Of a stretch of DNA of 64,000 bases, positions 11,597 to 23,947 are shown in pieces. Position 1 is the first letter of the stretch, and every line of letters begins with the position of its first letter. The position numbers and the translations under genes are program-made. This DNA comes from Humulus lupulus (taxonomy: Eukaryota; Streptophyta; Magnoliopsida; Rosales; Cannabaceae): the NCBI RefSeq assembly GCF_963169125.1, contig NC_084802.1:35471607-35535606 (forward strand), given 5' to 3'. The notes under the pieces were generated by a model. The model ran no database searches. It had not been told where the DNA came from and saw only the letters and a list, made by a program, of their open reading frames with translations.

Positions 11597-12640
11597 TATG
11601 TGTGTTATACAGGACCGTCATACGAGGAAGCTGATTGGAACGGGTGAACGGAGAGATGGACTTTACTACTTCCGGCAACTGTCTATAGTGCACGCTATCT
11701 CAGTGGATGGTTCTTCATCTTTGTTGGAACTTTGGCATCAACGTCTTGGGCATCCTTCAGAGAAAGTAGTAAAGTCATTATTTCTTATGTATTCTAGTGA
11801 TAAATTGAATAAGGCATGTGATGAATGCCCTCATGCCAAACAATCTCGTGATTCTTTTTCTCTTAGTGATCATAAGGCCTCCCAAATTTTTGAATTGGTT
11901 CATTGTGATTTATGGGGACCTCACAATACAGTTTCTTCTTGTGGGCCTCATTATTTCTTTACTATTGTCGATGATTTTTCCCGAGCTGTATGAGTTTATT
12001 TGTTGACTGATAAATTAGAGGTATTTAAAATGTTTATGTCATTTTTTGCTATGGTTGATTGACAATTTGGACAAAAGATTAAGAATGTTCGGAGTGATAA
12101 TGGAATGGAGTTTAATTGTTTGACGAATTATTTTCTTTCAAATGGGATTTTATTTCAAACCTCTTGTGTGGGGACTCCACAACAGAATGGCAGAGTTGAA
12201 CATAAGCACCATCATATTTTAACAGTTGCAAGGGCCTTGCGTTTTCAAAGTCACCTTCCTCTTTATTTTTGGGGTGATTGTGTCTTGGCAGCTTCTCATT
12301 TAATCAATCGAACACCTTCGAGTGTTCTTCACAATAAAACACCTTATGAAATTTTATTTAATACTTTGCCAGTTTTTGATGAATTGTGAGTATTTGGATC
12401 TTTATGTTATGCCCATAATCAACGCGCTAAAAATGATAAATTTGCAAGTCGAAGTCGAAAATGTGTCTTTGTTGGGTATCCTTTTGGTAAGAAAGGGTGG
12501 AGACTTTTTGATCTAAAAAATAAAAGTTTTTTTGTTTCTAGAGATGTTAAGTTCTTTGAAAATCAATTTCCATTTGTTGAAAATGCTCCTACTACTATTC
12601 CTTCTAAATATAATTTTAGAAGCATCAATTTGGGTGATGA
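11597..12640 (+). pseudogene. Copia integrase region
   Basis: This resumes the copia frame after the CACTA insertion. It carries a GAG-pre-integrase segment (LLELWHQRLGHPS, then C-x2-C in CDECPHAKQ), which with the histidines forms the integrase zinc finger. The catalytic core follows: HCDLWGPH (first Asp), VRSDNGMEF (second Asp) and GRVEHKHHHI (Glu), all three present. Stops occur near 11991 and 12060 and after FDEL at about 12387. Downstream FVGYPFGKKGWRLFDL is the usual integrase C-terminal region. Integrase would insert the cDNA, but the broken frame makes activity unlikely. Confidence 0.85.
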
Positions 12641-14640
12641 TGATTTTGACTTTAATATTTTGGGGGATCCTGAATCATTGTTTGATGAACTTGAGCCTAC
12701 AAACGAATCCTCCCCACTACATATCACCACCCAAAGCCCAACAACTACCACTTTAGAGCCTACTCCCATTATTCCTCCTGCAGCCAATGAATCACAGTCT
12801 AGCCTGAATGTTGAACAAAGTCCAGTTACACCCACATCTCCACACCACCGTCCATCTACAGGGGGGGCAGAAGGGGTTGCTCCGGATGCTACTGATGAAC
12901 CTCACATGGGACGTGGATTCTATGAAAAAGTTCCATCCATTCGACTTCGTGACTATGTTACTAACACTATTCTCACAACAACAAGTCCATTTTCTCTCTC
13001 TCCAAGTTCACATGCGCCATCTGCTTCCTCAAGTACGCCCTTTCCTATAACACATTATATTAATTGTGCAAAATTTTCGGTTAGCCATCGGCAATTTCTT
13101 GCCGCTGTTACTGCAAGTTGTGAACCAAAATCATTTAAAGAGGCTATGACAGATGTAGGATGGCGTCATGCTATGAAAACAGAAATTCTTGCTTTAGAGG
13201 ATAATGGTACTTGGACTATGGAAAAATTACCACCTGGTAAACGTGCTCTTGGTAGTCAATGGGTCTATAAAATCAAGTATAACTCTAATGGTAGTATTGA
13301 ACGCTTAAAGCTCATTTGGTTGATTTTGGTAATCATCAAATTGCCGGAATTTATTATAACGAAACTTTTGCGCCAGTTGCAAAGATGGTCACGGTTCATG
13401 CTTTCTTAGCCATTGCAGCATCTAAAAATTGGGAGTTGCATCAGATGGACGTGCATAATGCCTTTTTGCACGGGATCTCAATGAGGAAGTCTATATGAAG
13501 CCTCCCCCTGGTTTTGGGTCTTCTCAGCCTGATATGGTCTGTCATCTTTGAAAGTCATTATATGGCTTGAAACAAGCACCGAGGTGTTGGTTTGCCAAAC
13601 TTGTTACTGCTTTAAAAGAGTATGGTTTTCTACAATCCTATGTTGATTATTCTCTCTTTGCTTATACTAAGGGTGTTACTCAAATCAATGTTTTGGTGTA
13701 TGTTGATGATTTAATTATTTCTGGGAATAATTACGCTGCTTTGAGAGTCTTTAAGAACTATGTGAGCACGTGTTTTCATATGAAGGATCTTGGGGTTCTT
13801 AAATATTTCCTCGGGATTGAGGTGGCACGAAGTCCTGATGGTATATTTCTTTGTCAACGAAAGTATTCTCTTGACATTATTTCTGAGACTGGTCTTCTAG
13901 GTGCCAAGCCAGCATCTTTTCCCATTGAGCAAAACCATCGGCTTGCTCATGCTTCAGGAGATTCTTTGTCTAATCTAGAACCTTATCGTCATTTGGTTAG
14001 ACGTTTGAATTACTTAACGGTCACTCGACCTGATTTTGCATACTCTGTCCATGTTTTATCACAATTTCTACAAGAACTGCGATAGGAACATTGGGAAGCT
14101 GCTTTGCGCATTGTTCGCCATTTGAAGGGTTCCCTTGGACAAGGAATTTTACTTCGAGTTGATAGCTTTCTCTCTTTGGCAGGTTGATGTAATTCTGATT
14201 GGGCAGCTTGTCCTCTTACTCATCACTCTCTGACTGGCTGGCTTGTGTTTCTTGGTCATTCCCCGATTTCTTGGAAAACTAAGAAACAGCCTATTGTGGC
14301 ACGTTCTTCGGCAGAGGTCGAATATCGCTCTATGGCTTCCCTTACATATGAATTGAAATGGTTGAAAGGTCTTCTCCTTAGCTTGGGGATTCAACATACT
14401 GCTGCTATTGGTCTTAATTGTGATAGCCAATCGACTTTACATATTGCACAGAATCTTGTCTTGCATGAACGAACAAAGCACTTTGAAGCAGACTATCACT
14501 TTGTCGTGATGCTATCCAAGATGGAACTATTCTTCCATCATATGTTCCTAACACAATTCAGCATGCAGACATCTTTACCAAGCCTTTGGGGACACGTCAA
14601 TTTCATAATCTGCTTTCCAAGTTGGGCATTTATGATCCTC
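12641..14640 (+). pseudogene. Copia reverse transcriptase and RNase H region
   Basis: A proline/serine/threonine-rich linker (about 12640-13070) leads into reverse transcriptase: GSQWVYKIKYNSNGSIERLK, a frameshift near 13305, then ETFAPVAKMVTV and HQMDVHNAFLHG. A second break near 13500 is followed by LKQAPRCWF and the catalytic LVYVDDLIIS (about 13700). RNase H follows with ISWKTKKQP-ARSSAEVEYRSM and NCDSQSTLHIAQN. Stops lie near 14083 and 14186. The order and motifs are typical plant copia, and YVDD is intact, but multiple shifts make it a pseudogene. Confidence 0.88.
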
Positions 14641-14661
14641 ATGCTCCACCTTAAGGGGTGG

Positions 14662-14873
14662 TATTGAGATATATTGAGATATTCTTTTATTGTACCGAAT
14701 GTATATATGGTTAAGCGTGAGTTTAGGAATTAGATTAGAATTACAGCATTAGTTTCCTATTTTCTATTACAACATTAGTTTCCTAATTTCTAGTTTCTTA
14801 TTTTCTATTCTTTTGTATATATATATATGACAAAAACATATCAATGAAAAGCAAGCTATTCATGATTTCTTCA
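14662..14873 (+). repeat. 3' LTR of the copia element
   Basis: This 212-bp LTR begins TATTGAGATATATTG and ends TTCTTCA. It is preceded by a purine tract (CTTAAGGGGTGG) and followed by the CTTTA target duplication. It keeps the 26-bp internal direct repeat of the 5' LTR and differs from it mainly by transitions and a shorter TA run. Confidence 0.88.
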
Positions 14874-14878
14874 CTTTA

Positions 14879-15903
14879 TTTTATATTAGAATTTAATTAA
14901 AATTTTGAAAACATATTCTCAAGACCACTCAAGAATAATTTACATTTGCTATTCTTTTTCATTGGTTCATATCATAATTTAATTAAAGCTTTTAAGGCTC
15001 TATAAACACAGAAAGAACTCAAATGTCAAATTCATGATCAGACATCCAGATGTTAGCACCATAAACACAGAAAAATCTCAAAATCAAACTCATGACCAAA
15101 ATAACTCAGATCTATAAAAAGAAAATCCCAAAATCCAAATTTGTTTCAAGAATCAAGTAACTCAAAAGCCTCATACCCATAAATAGAAAAGCTTGTTGTT
15201 GGCCACATCGACATCACTCACCCTAACGCCTGGAGAGAAGTCGTCGACCCTCGCCCTTTTGCCCAACAAAAAAATTGGTCAAAGCTCAAATCTCCATCAC
15301 TACCAAGCACTTGTGAAATTGGAGAGATGAACGAGTTGAAGCCCAAATCTCCATCGCCACCAGCCTAGATCTAAAAAAGAAAGAAAAGATGACTGAATTT
15401 TCATCATCCTAGGTCACTGCCGCTGATTAATGCTCAAATTTATACATTTTAAGGTTTAAATTGTGTAAATAAATTCAATTTAAATTAATTATTTTCATGA
15501 TTTTAATTGTGAGATCATTTTAGATGAAAAATATTTAATTTACTTTAATTTTTGTATTATTTATCATATTAGAGAGTAGAATTTTAGAGAGGAAAATACA
15601 CTTTGTCATTTTGTTTCTCTTTTATTTCTTTTATATTTTTGAGTGAATACAATGCCTATTTTATGCTAAATTCTTTTATGGAATGGTAGAGTGGAGTTCA
15701 TGTTCAACATTATTTTTATAATTTATTGATTCTGTATGTTCTTCATTTCTATATTTGTTTCAATTAAAAAAAATTCTTCTAATTTTTATTCTAACTTTAT
15801 TGGTGTCTTTTACATAAGTTTAGTCATGCTTTTCTTATGTAACCCAAGCTAATGATTTAATTTAGGATATTTGTTATATTATGTACTTTTTACTGTGTTC
15901 TGT
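14879..15903. other. Non-coding spacer, unassigned
   Basis: AT-rich flank between two mobile elements. The middle part (about 15180-15400) is richer in C and, read on the minus strand, looks like a leader or first exon (AGTCGTCGACTTCTCTCC-type text), but no domain or clear open frame is recognisable. Two short near-repeats around ATAAACACAGAAA (about 15000 and 15060) are present. Confidence 0.35.
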
Positions 15904-17017
15904 TGTAACGACCCAAAATTACTAGTAAGGCTTAAGAGCCTTGATTAGTGTGTCGGGAGGGCATAATTGGTTTATGTGTGATTTAAATGATTTAATGCAT
16001 GACTATGTGATAAACATGCTTATATGGTTGTATGGATATATGAGATGCATATCTGTAATTTTGGCCCGTTGAGGGCAAAATATGATTATATGTGATAAAT
16101 TGTTGAGACCACATTATTATGTGGATATATTTGCAGCATATGGCTCGAGACGGTCCTAGTGAGCAATTTGGCGAAATAGTCACGGCGGGGATTTATACTC
16201 GACTCGGGGGAGTCTGGGGGTATTTTTTGGAATTTATGAGATATATTAGAGATTAGTAGACATTGGGTAAATAGTTGGTGATTAATTGGATGATGGGATT
16301 TAAGTGGTAAATATTAGGAATACTTGAGGAATTAGTGGGAATTGGGAGCAAATGACAATTATACCTTAGATTAAGTTATATGCTAGTTATATTGTGGGAG
16401 GGAAAAATGGTCATTTCCCTAAGACTAAGGATATATTCAGTTTTTTTCCCTTAGAATAGAGTGGAAGGTTGGGGAGTTACTGAAGAAGGGAATTACCACA
16501 GAAAGCTCTCTATCTCTCTCCCTCACGTTTTATGTTCTCTCTCTCTCTCAAGTTTGATATGGAAGCTTTGGATCAAAGGGGAGCTTAAACTAAGTTTGGA
16601 CTGGGAATTCTTGGAGGAAAATAGAGGAGAATTAAGTTTGAATTGTAGCTGGAAACTCAGAGGAAGAAACTACTACATTGAGGTAAGAGTTTTGGATATT
16701 CAATTCTTATTTTTTCTGCTGGGTTAGCTTGGGTTTTCTGAGTTCTTGTTTATGAAATTGTTGGTGATTTTGATAAGGTTTCTGGGTTGGGTCATGTGAT
16801 AATTCTAGGTAAATAGGAGATGAATAGTTGATGTTTGATAGTGTAGTTATAGGGTGATTGTTGAGGTTTTTTTGGTGTTTAAAATAAGTGAACTTGAGTT
16901 TTACTCGTGGTTGAAGTTGGTGTTAAATTATAGAGTTTGGGGGAAAAATTATGGGCAAGTTAGGGTGACTTTGGCTGGAAGAAAGAGGAGAAAAACCCAG
17001 GTTTTCCCTGGGTTCGC

Positions 17018-17212
17018 AGGGCGCGCCGCGACCCATCTTGGGGGAGCCGCGGCGCGTGTGGCCCTCCTGGCCATGGGAGCTCTCTGTCTTGGGGGTGCGC
17101 CGCAACTTGCCTAGCCAAGTCGCGACCCGCCTCCCCTTTGGTGCGAGAGCTTTCTCTCTAACTTGGGGCAAGTCGCGACTAGCTGGGCCAAGTCGCGACC
17201 TGCCTGGGGGTT
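17018..17212 (+). repeat. GC-rich palindrome module of LTR A
   Basis: A GC-rich island in an otherwise AT-rich LTR, with repeated short palindromes and near-palindromes: GGCGCGCC, GCCGCGGC and three copies of AAGTCGCGAC. It lies about 1.1-1.3 kb from the LTR start. The corresponding place in LTRs B and C holds different GC-rich motifs, while the sequence after the module is conserved. Confidence 0.7.
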
Positions 17213-18016
17213 ATGAACTTTGAAGGTTTCTTAGTGTCGTTAGGGCTCAGGGGATTCGAACCTAAGGGCTCGGGACAATTTGTACTGCCCGGTTTAGTGG
17301 AAATTGAGGTCCCGGAGGCTAGTTTTGCTATCTAAGTATTTTATTTCTGATTGGAAGTTGATAGATATCGATAATTCTTGTGACTAGGTTTGTCACCAAG
17401 GCTCGAGGCTGGGGATTGTGCTCGGAGTCAGTTCACTTTTTCCGCTCGGAATCAAAGGTAAGAAAACTGCACCCGGTTATGTGGTTATGTTGGGACTAAG
17501 AGTTCCCTATATTTATATGCAATGTCATATGATGGTATTATGCCATGTGGACATGAGATAAACAGCCTAAGAGTGTCAGAACTAATATTGGCGCACATGG
17601 ATGTGGCTCGGCCATTAGTAGCTGAGGTTAATTATATAATCACTGAGCTCGGCCTAAGCGAGCCGAAGTCAGTGGGGTAAACAGAGGGTGCGGCCTAAGG
17701 GCGTCGACCCTGGATATTGAATGATATATTTGTTGTTATTAATCAGATGATCATGGCATGTTTATTACTTGGATGATTGATTATTGGTTTGCAGATTGAT
17801 ATCACTGATTATGTGAACTATGTGGTCTGTTGAGTATTTGATTGATGGTTTGTGAATTATTTGGTTATTGATTATTGATTATGCTTTGTTATATGGTTTT
17901 CTTACTGGGCCTTGGCTCACAAGTGCTACATGGTGCAGGTAAAGGCAAGGGTAAGCTGGACCAACCCTGATTTGGAGAGCTCTAGAGGCGAAATGTACAT
18001 AGCTGGCTGCTTGGAG

Positions 18017-18630
18017 TGACGTGCTGCGTCATGACACACCTCCAGGGGCATTTTGTATATGTGAGCATGCCTTGGTGCTTAATCATTAGTCATGTCTGGC
18101 ACCAAATAACCTCATGGGTAGGGGATGGCACTTTTGTAATTATGCATATGTCTCCCAGACAAAAATCATATATGTTCCTGGGAAGACTTCATTTCCTTAG
18201 AAATCTCCTTAGGGGGAGGTGACCTGGTGACTTAAGGAAGCACCATGGCCACCAGCAGATAGGGGCTTAAGTTGTGTACTCCCTTGCCCTATCAAGGCCT
18301 TATATGAATAAAACGATGATTTTCCATGTCCCTTTGTGTATGCTTTCTTTATGGTCTATATGTTGTATGTTTGTTACCTTCGTTGGGCCATTGCGTGCCA
18401 CTTGACTATGTTATATGCTCTGGTTGTTGTGTGGGATGCTGTCTCTGGATAGCTTGCCTCGTGCTTGCTCCCGCTTCGTAATTGCCATTACTTGTGTGAG
18501 ACTTGTAATGTGGCTAACCATTGAGTTTGCTTGCCGCAGGTGTGAATTCTAGGCTGACTTGCTAGCTAAGAGCACTAACAAGTGCCACACGTTTCGTCAA
18601 TTCGAGTATCGAAGTTGGCGACCCGTGATA
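18017..18630 (+). repeat. 5' LTR of the chromovirus
   Basis: The LTR begins TGACGTGCTGCGTCATGACA and ends GTGATA; the 3' copy ends GTGACA, so the terminal CA has mutated to TA here. It carries ATGAATAAAACGATG near 18306, a possible polyadenylation signal. The two LTRs are clearly homologous, differing by several percent, mostly transitions. The true start may be two bases earlier (AG for TG). Confidence 0.82.
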
Positions 18631-18632
18631 GT

Positions 18633-18644
18633 TGGTATCAGAGC
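18633..18644 (+). other. Primer binding site, initiator-Met tRNA
   Basis: TGGTATCAGAGC, two bases after the 5' LTR, is the standard plant initiator-Met tRNA complementary site. Confidence 0.88.
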
Positions 18645-18672
18645 TAAGTTTGAGAAAGCTTGGTGACCCTAC

Positions 18673-20417
18673 ATGATGGTGAGAAACACTCAAAGGATTG
18701 AAGCGCTGGAGAGGCGCGTTGGAGAGCTAGACGGCCTGGACGAAAGAGTCAGGGATCTTAGCTCTGTCAAGCTAGAACTGGAGACGACTAATGCACAAAA
18801 CTGCGTGGCGGTGTTGGAGCGAGATACGACTAATCTACTAGCCCGCATAACTACAATCGAGTGGAGGGAGAACCTTTCAAACACATCTAATAGTCCTCAG
18901 AGGGAGGAACGTATTGAGGTAGTGGAGCGAGCGGTGAAGGACCTACAAGAAGCATTAAATGACCTCGTAGAGAATTGTAGGGGGTCAACTGAGGCATTGA
19001 TGAGATGTTGGAAATGTACACCAAGTTGAACCTCACCATGAGGGCGGTTGGGAATCATCCTGCAACTGGACCTATTGGCATGGAATATGGGAGAGTAAAA
19101 GTCCCTAAGCCAAGGCCCTACGATAGGGCTAGAGACTCGAAGGACTTAGAGAACCTCCTCTTTAATATGGAGCATTACTTCAGATCCGTGAGAGCTAAAT
19201 CAGAAGATGGCAAGGTCACCATGGCAATGATGTACTTATCCGCAAATGGCAAAGTGTGGTGGAGGATGAAGTACGATGACATTCAGAACGGTAGATGCAC
19301 CATAGCAACATGGGAAGATCTAAAGAGGGAATTGAAGACTCATTTTCTCCCTGAAAATGTTGCCTACATAGCTCGACGCCAGTTGAGAGAGATGGAGCAC
19401 ACTGGAACAATCCGAGAATACGTGAAGAAATTCTCTGGATTGATGCTGGACATCAAAGACATGTCCGAAGTGGACAAACTCGTCGTGTTTTTAGAAGGTC
19501 TGAAGCCTTGGGCAAAGCAAGAGCTCGAGAGACAGCGAGTGGCTGACCTAGCCACTGCTCAAGCTGCTGCCGAACGACTGACTGATTACTCATCAGGGAA
19601 CATTCAATCCAAGAAGACCAATCCGTCGACTAGTGGAAGTAATGTTGGGAGTAAAAAGTTTGGGAAGTCTTGGCAGAGCAAGAGTAGAGTAGGAGAGAAA
19701 AGGAGTGTGGAGTCTAACTCTCCTAACAAAGGTAGTAACCCCCCGTTCAAGAAGCCTCTTACATGTTGGATCTGTACCGGACCTCATAAGTTGACAGAGT
19801 GTCCTCACAAATCCAAGATGGGTGTCCTCCAGGCGTCATTTTCCCAAGGGGAACAAACCAACAAAGAGGAGGAGGAGGAGTATACGCACATGGGTGCCCT
19901 CTGGATGCTGAATGCTCTCAAGAAACACGGTGCGAAAGTGAAGAAGACCCTTGGAAAAGGACTAATGTATGTGGACGCCACTCTAAATGGTAAAATGGCC
20001 AGAAGTGTGATGATCGACACGGGCGCCACTCACAACTTCATTTCAGAGATCGAAGCTAAACGTCTAGGACTGAAATGGGAGAAGGACCATGGCTGCATGA
20101 AAGTGGTTAACTCAGAAGCCTTGGCCACAACCGACGTGGCTACAAAGGTGAACATGAAGATCGGCTCGTGGGAGGGGCAGACTGACTTGGTGGTCATGCG
20201 AATGGACGACTTTGATGTGATATTGGGTTTGGACTTCCTTACGGAAAAGGGAGCCATTCCCATCCCAGGTACAGGAAGCTTACTCATAATGGGGGAGACA
20301 CCTGCAGTGGTGCCTGCTAAAGTAAAGCAGCCCCCAGAAAACCAAATTGTTGTCAGCCTTACAATTGAAGAAGAGCGTGAGAAGACAAGAGCTCACGTAT
20401 ATTATCCTATCCCATAG
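18673..20417 (+). pseudogene. Chromovirus gag and protease
   Basis: The N-terminal part (18673-19029) is acidic and coiled-coil-like. A frameshift near 18990-19005 moves the frame into the 19005-20417 ORF of 470 residues. That ORF holds the retrotransposon gag domain (about residues 40-190, with NGKVWWRMKYDD and FLPENVAYIARRQLREMEHT), a zinc knuckle CWICTGPHKLTEC (about residue 253) with C-x2-C-x3-H-x4-C spacing, and an aspartic protease site MIDTGATHNFI (about residue 335), all with key residues present. Gag packages the RNA and protease would cut the polyprotein. Another frame change (about 20417-20432) separates it from pol. Confidence 0.87.
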
Positions 20418-20431
20418 TATACGAGGATACG

Positions 20432-23317
20432 GTGGATGAAGTCATTCCACCAGAAATTCGAATTGTCTTGAAGAAGTATGGGGATGTTATGCCGGATCAA
20501 CTCCCCAGAGCCTTACCACCTAGAAGAGGGATTGATCACCAGATTGAGCTGGTGCCGGAAGCCAAACCACCTGCCAAGGCGACCTATAGGATGGCACCCC
20601 CTGAACTAGCAGAACTGAGGAAGCAGCTGAAGGAATTACTAGAGGTAGGCTTCATCAGACCATCGAAGGCACCATTTGGTGCGCCCGTGCTATTTCAAAA
20701 GAAGCACGACGGGGTCTTGAGACTATGTATTGATTATCGGGCTCTCAATAAGGTGACGGTGCGTACTACGTACCCCATCCCCTTGATCGCAGACTTATTC
20801 GACCAGTTGAGTGGAGTGAAATTCTTTACGAAACTGGGCTTGAGATCGGGCTACTATCAAGTGCGAATAGCAGAAGGGGACGAGCTGAAGACAACGTGTG
20901 TGACTCGATATGGAGCATTCGAGTTCCGAGTCATGCCGTTTGGGGTGACAAACGCACCAGCCACATTCTGTACATTGATGAACCAAGTTTTCCAAGAATA
21001 CCTAGACAAGTTCGTGGTAGTCTACTTGGATGACATTGTGGTCTATAGCTCCACAATAGAAGAACATCAACGACACTTATCTCAAGTGTTTCAGAAATTG
21101 AGAGAGAACCAACTCTATGTGAAGCGAGAAAAGTGCTCCTTCGCACAAGAGAGAATCAAGTTCCTAGGCCACATAGTAGAACGTGGTCGGATCCGCATGG
21201 ATCTAGAGAAGGTGCGGGCCATTCAAGAATGGAAGGCCCCCACCAATTTGAAGGAATTACGCTCTTTCTTTGGTTTAGCCAACTATTATCAAAGATTTGT
21301 GGAGGGATATTCAAGAAGGGCGGTACCCTTGACCGAGTTGTTGAAGAAGGGTGTAACTTGGACGTGGACCGATAGGTGTGTCGAAGCATTTAAGAGTCTG
21401 AAGGAAGCCATGATGCGAGATCCTGTCCTCACCTTACCAAATGTCGGTAGGCCCTTCGAAGTGCAGACAGATGCGTCTAATTACACTTTGGGAGGGGTAC
21501 TTGTACAAGAGGGCCACCCCGTAGCTTATAAAAGCCGCAAACTTACGGAGGTAGAGAGGCGGTACACTGCACAAGAGAAGGAGCTTCTTGCAGTAATTCA
21601 TTGTATACGAGTGTGGAGGCACTACTTGTTGGGGTCGAAGTTTGTGGTGAAAACAGATAATGCCGTGGTGAGTCATTTCCTCACCCAACCAAAGCTTACC
21701 CCTAAACAAGCACAATGGCAGGAGTTCATAGCAAAATTCAAATTTCATTTAGAACACAAGGCGGGCCGTCTAAACCAGGCAGCTGATGCCCTGAGTCGCA
21801 AAGCTGAGTTAGCGGCTCTAAAATTGCTAGCAAATATGTCAGCTAGCATGGTGACCACTCCAATCCGAGAGCGCATTAAGGAGAAGCTAGTGAAAGACCC
21901 GGTGGTGAAGACCATCATGAATCTCGCAAAAGATGGGAAGACTCGCCAATTTTGGGTAGGAGACGATCTTTTGTGGGCCAAGGGTGGCTGCCTATATGTT
22001 CCAAAGACGGGAGATTTGCGGAGGACACTAATGAGTGAGTGTCACGACACCTTGTGGGTGGGTCATCCAAGGTGGCAGAGAACTCATGCCCTATTGAAGC
22101 AGGGTTACTACTGGCCACAAATGCGTGACGATGTCGTGGAGTATACCAAGACTTGTCTCACCTGCCAGCAAGACAAAGTGGAGAGACACAAGACGCCAAG
22201 GTTGTTGGAACCTTTGTTAGTCCCAAGCCGACCATGGGAGAGTGTGTCGCTTGCCTTCATTACTAGTTTACCGAAGACAGGAGACTTTAGTGTGATCTTA
22301 GTGATCGTGGATAGATTTTCAAAGTATGCAACCTTCATACCGGTGTCAAAATATTGCTCGGCAGAAGAGACAGCGAGACTTTTCTTCAAGTATGTAGTTA
22401 AGTATTGGGGAGTACCCCAAAATATAGTTATTGACCGTGATGGAAGATTCACAGGGACCTTTTGGTCTGAGTTATTCAACCTTTTCGGGTCACAACTAAA
22501 TATTTCCTCGAGCTACGATCCTCAGACAGACGGACAGACTAAAAGATTCAATGGGATGCTGGAAGAATACTTGCGGCATTTCGTCAGTGCCAACCAAAAT
22601 AATTGGTCGCAACTACTAGACGTAGCTCAATTTTGTTTCAACTCTCAGAAGAGTTCTTCGTCAAACAAGAGCGCTTTTGAAGTTGTTAACGGTCAGCAAT
22701 CGCTGTTACCCCACACAGTGGATGAGTATCGAGGAAGAAATCCGAGAGCCTTTAATTTCACGAAAGACTGGAAGAAAACCACCGAGATTGCCTAAGCCTA
22801 TCTGGAGAAGGCATCAAAGAGAATGAAGAAGTGGGCAAATCATAAGAGACGACCGCTGGAATTCAAAGCAGGGGACTTAGTGATGATCAAGCTGAGGCCC
22901 GAACAACTGAGATTCCGAGGGAATAAGGACATCAGACTCGTCTGCAAATACGAGGGTCCTGTTCAAGTCATCTCGAAAGTGGTCCTGACCTCCTACAAAG
23001 TCAGCTTACCAGAATGGATGAAGATACACCTGGTCTTGCACGTCAGCAACCTCAAGCCATATCACGAAGATCCAGCGCACAACCAGTCTACCAGAGAAGG
23101 AATCAGCGTCAAGCCATGAAGCAGCAGACAACCTGAATAAATCCTAGCAGAGAGGACCGTGGTCATGAACAGAAAGAAGAAGAAAGAGTTTCTGGTGAAG
23201 TGGAAAAGGCTCGAAGATGAAGAAACTTGTTGGGAAAGGGCGGAGGACTTGCACAAGCGTACGCAGAAGATTGAAGATCAGCAAGGGGCAGGTTCGTCAA
23301 GGATGCCGAAGATTTAA
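20432..23317 (+). pseudogene. Chromovirus pol: reverse transcriptase, RNase H, integrase, chromodomain
   Basis: One frame with three internal stops (22793 TAA, 23117 TGA, 23138 TAA). Reverse transcriptase carries CIDYRALNK and VVYLDDIVVYS (about residue 197). RNase H starts near TDASNYTLGG (residue about 346). Integrase has an HHCC finger (HDTLWVGH...CLTCQ) and a DDE-type core. A chromodomain-like tail is FLVKWKRLEDEETCWERAED. Reading by eye, the first reverse transcriptase aspartate is Gly (KLGLRSGY, codon 20837-20839), the first integrase Asp is Ala (SLAFIT, codon 22253-22255) and the integrase Glu is Lys (GQTKRFN, codon 22541-22543). With the stops, this rules out autonomous activity. Confidence 0.88.
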
Positions 23318-23330
23318 GTGGGGGAGAGTG

Positions 23331-23947
23331 TGACATGCTGCATCATGACACACCTCCAGGGGGCCATTTTGTATATATGAGCATGTCTTGGTGCTTGATC
23401 ATTAGTCAAGTCTTGCACCAAGTAACCTCATGGGTAGGGGATGGCATTTTTGTAATTATGCATATGTCTCCCAGACAAAAATCATATATGTTCCTGGGAA
23501 GATTTCATTTCCTTAGAAAGCTCATTAGGGGGAGGTGACCTGGTGACTTAAGGAAGCACCATGGCCACCAGCAGATAGGGGCTTAAGCTGTGTACTCCCT
23601 TGCCCTATCAAGGCCTTATATGAATAAAACGATGTTTTTCCATGTTTTCTTTGTGTATGCTTTCTTTATGGTCTATGTGTTGCTTGTTTGTTACCTTCGT
23701 TGGGCCATTGCGTGCCACTTGACTATGTTGTATGCTCTGGTTATTGTGTGGGATGTTGTCTCTGGATAGCTTGCCTCGTGCTTTCTCCCGCTTCGTAATT
23801 GCCCTTACTTGTGTGAGACTTGTAACATGGCTAACCATTGAGTTTGCTTGCCGCAGGTGTTAATTCTAGGCTGACTTGCTAGCTAAGAGCGCTAACAAGT
23901 GCTGCACATTCCATCAATTTGAGTATCGAAGTTGGCGGCTTGTGACA
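23331..23947 (+). repeat. 3' LTR of the chromovirus
   Basis: It begins TGACATGCTGCATCATGACA after the purine tract AAGTGGGGGAGAG and ends GGCTTGTGACA. It is homologous along its whole length to 18017-18630. Solo LTR A resumes directly after it with CTCAACCGCCACGGTC, which aligns to TGACCGCCACGGTC in LTR C and TGACCACCACGGCC in B. Confidence 0.85.

Larger units (their letters stand above)
2343..14873 (+). mobile_element. Ty1/copia LTR retrotransposon, interrupted by a CACTA element
   Basis: Two LTRs (2343-2565 and 14662-14873) are flanked by a perfect 5-bp target duplication CTTTA (2338-2342 and 14874-14878). A primer binding site follows the 5' LTR and a purine tract (TTAAGGGGTGG) precedes the 3' LTR. 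Domain order is protease, integrase, reverse transcriptase, RNase H, which is the copia order. Without the 8,577-bp CACTA insertion the element is about 3.95 kb, short because gag is almost absent. LTRs differ by about nine substitutions plus TA-repeat length over some 210 bp, so it is old but not ancient. The short LTRs and Met-type primer site fit the Ale-like lineages, but the lineage call is tentative. The frame has several stops and shifts and is not autonomous. Confidence 0.9.
18015..23947 (+). mobile_element. Ty3/gypsy chromovirus, complete but inactivated
   Basis: Two LTRs of about 615 bp, a Met-type primer site and a purine tract frame gag, protease, reverse transcriptase, RNase H, integrase and a C-terminal chromodomain, in gypsy order. 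The whole element is about 5.93 kb. Small size, a C-x2-C-x3-H-x4-C gag knuckle and the chromodomain suggest a Galadriel/Reina-like chromovirus; the clade is uncertain. It sits inside solo LTR A, which resumes at 23948. Target duplications are not clear (CTTGG before, CTCAA after, differing only by transitions). Frameshifts, stops and three changed catalytic residues make it non-functional. Confidence 0.88.

Noticed and set aside
12563..12835. Minus-strand glycine/serine-rich ORF
   Set aside because: Antisense shadow of the proline/threonine-rich linker of copia pol.
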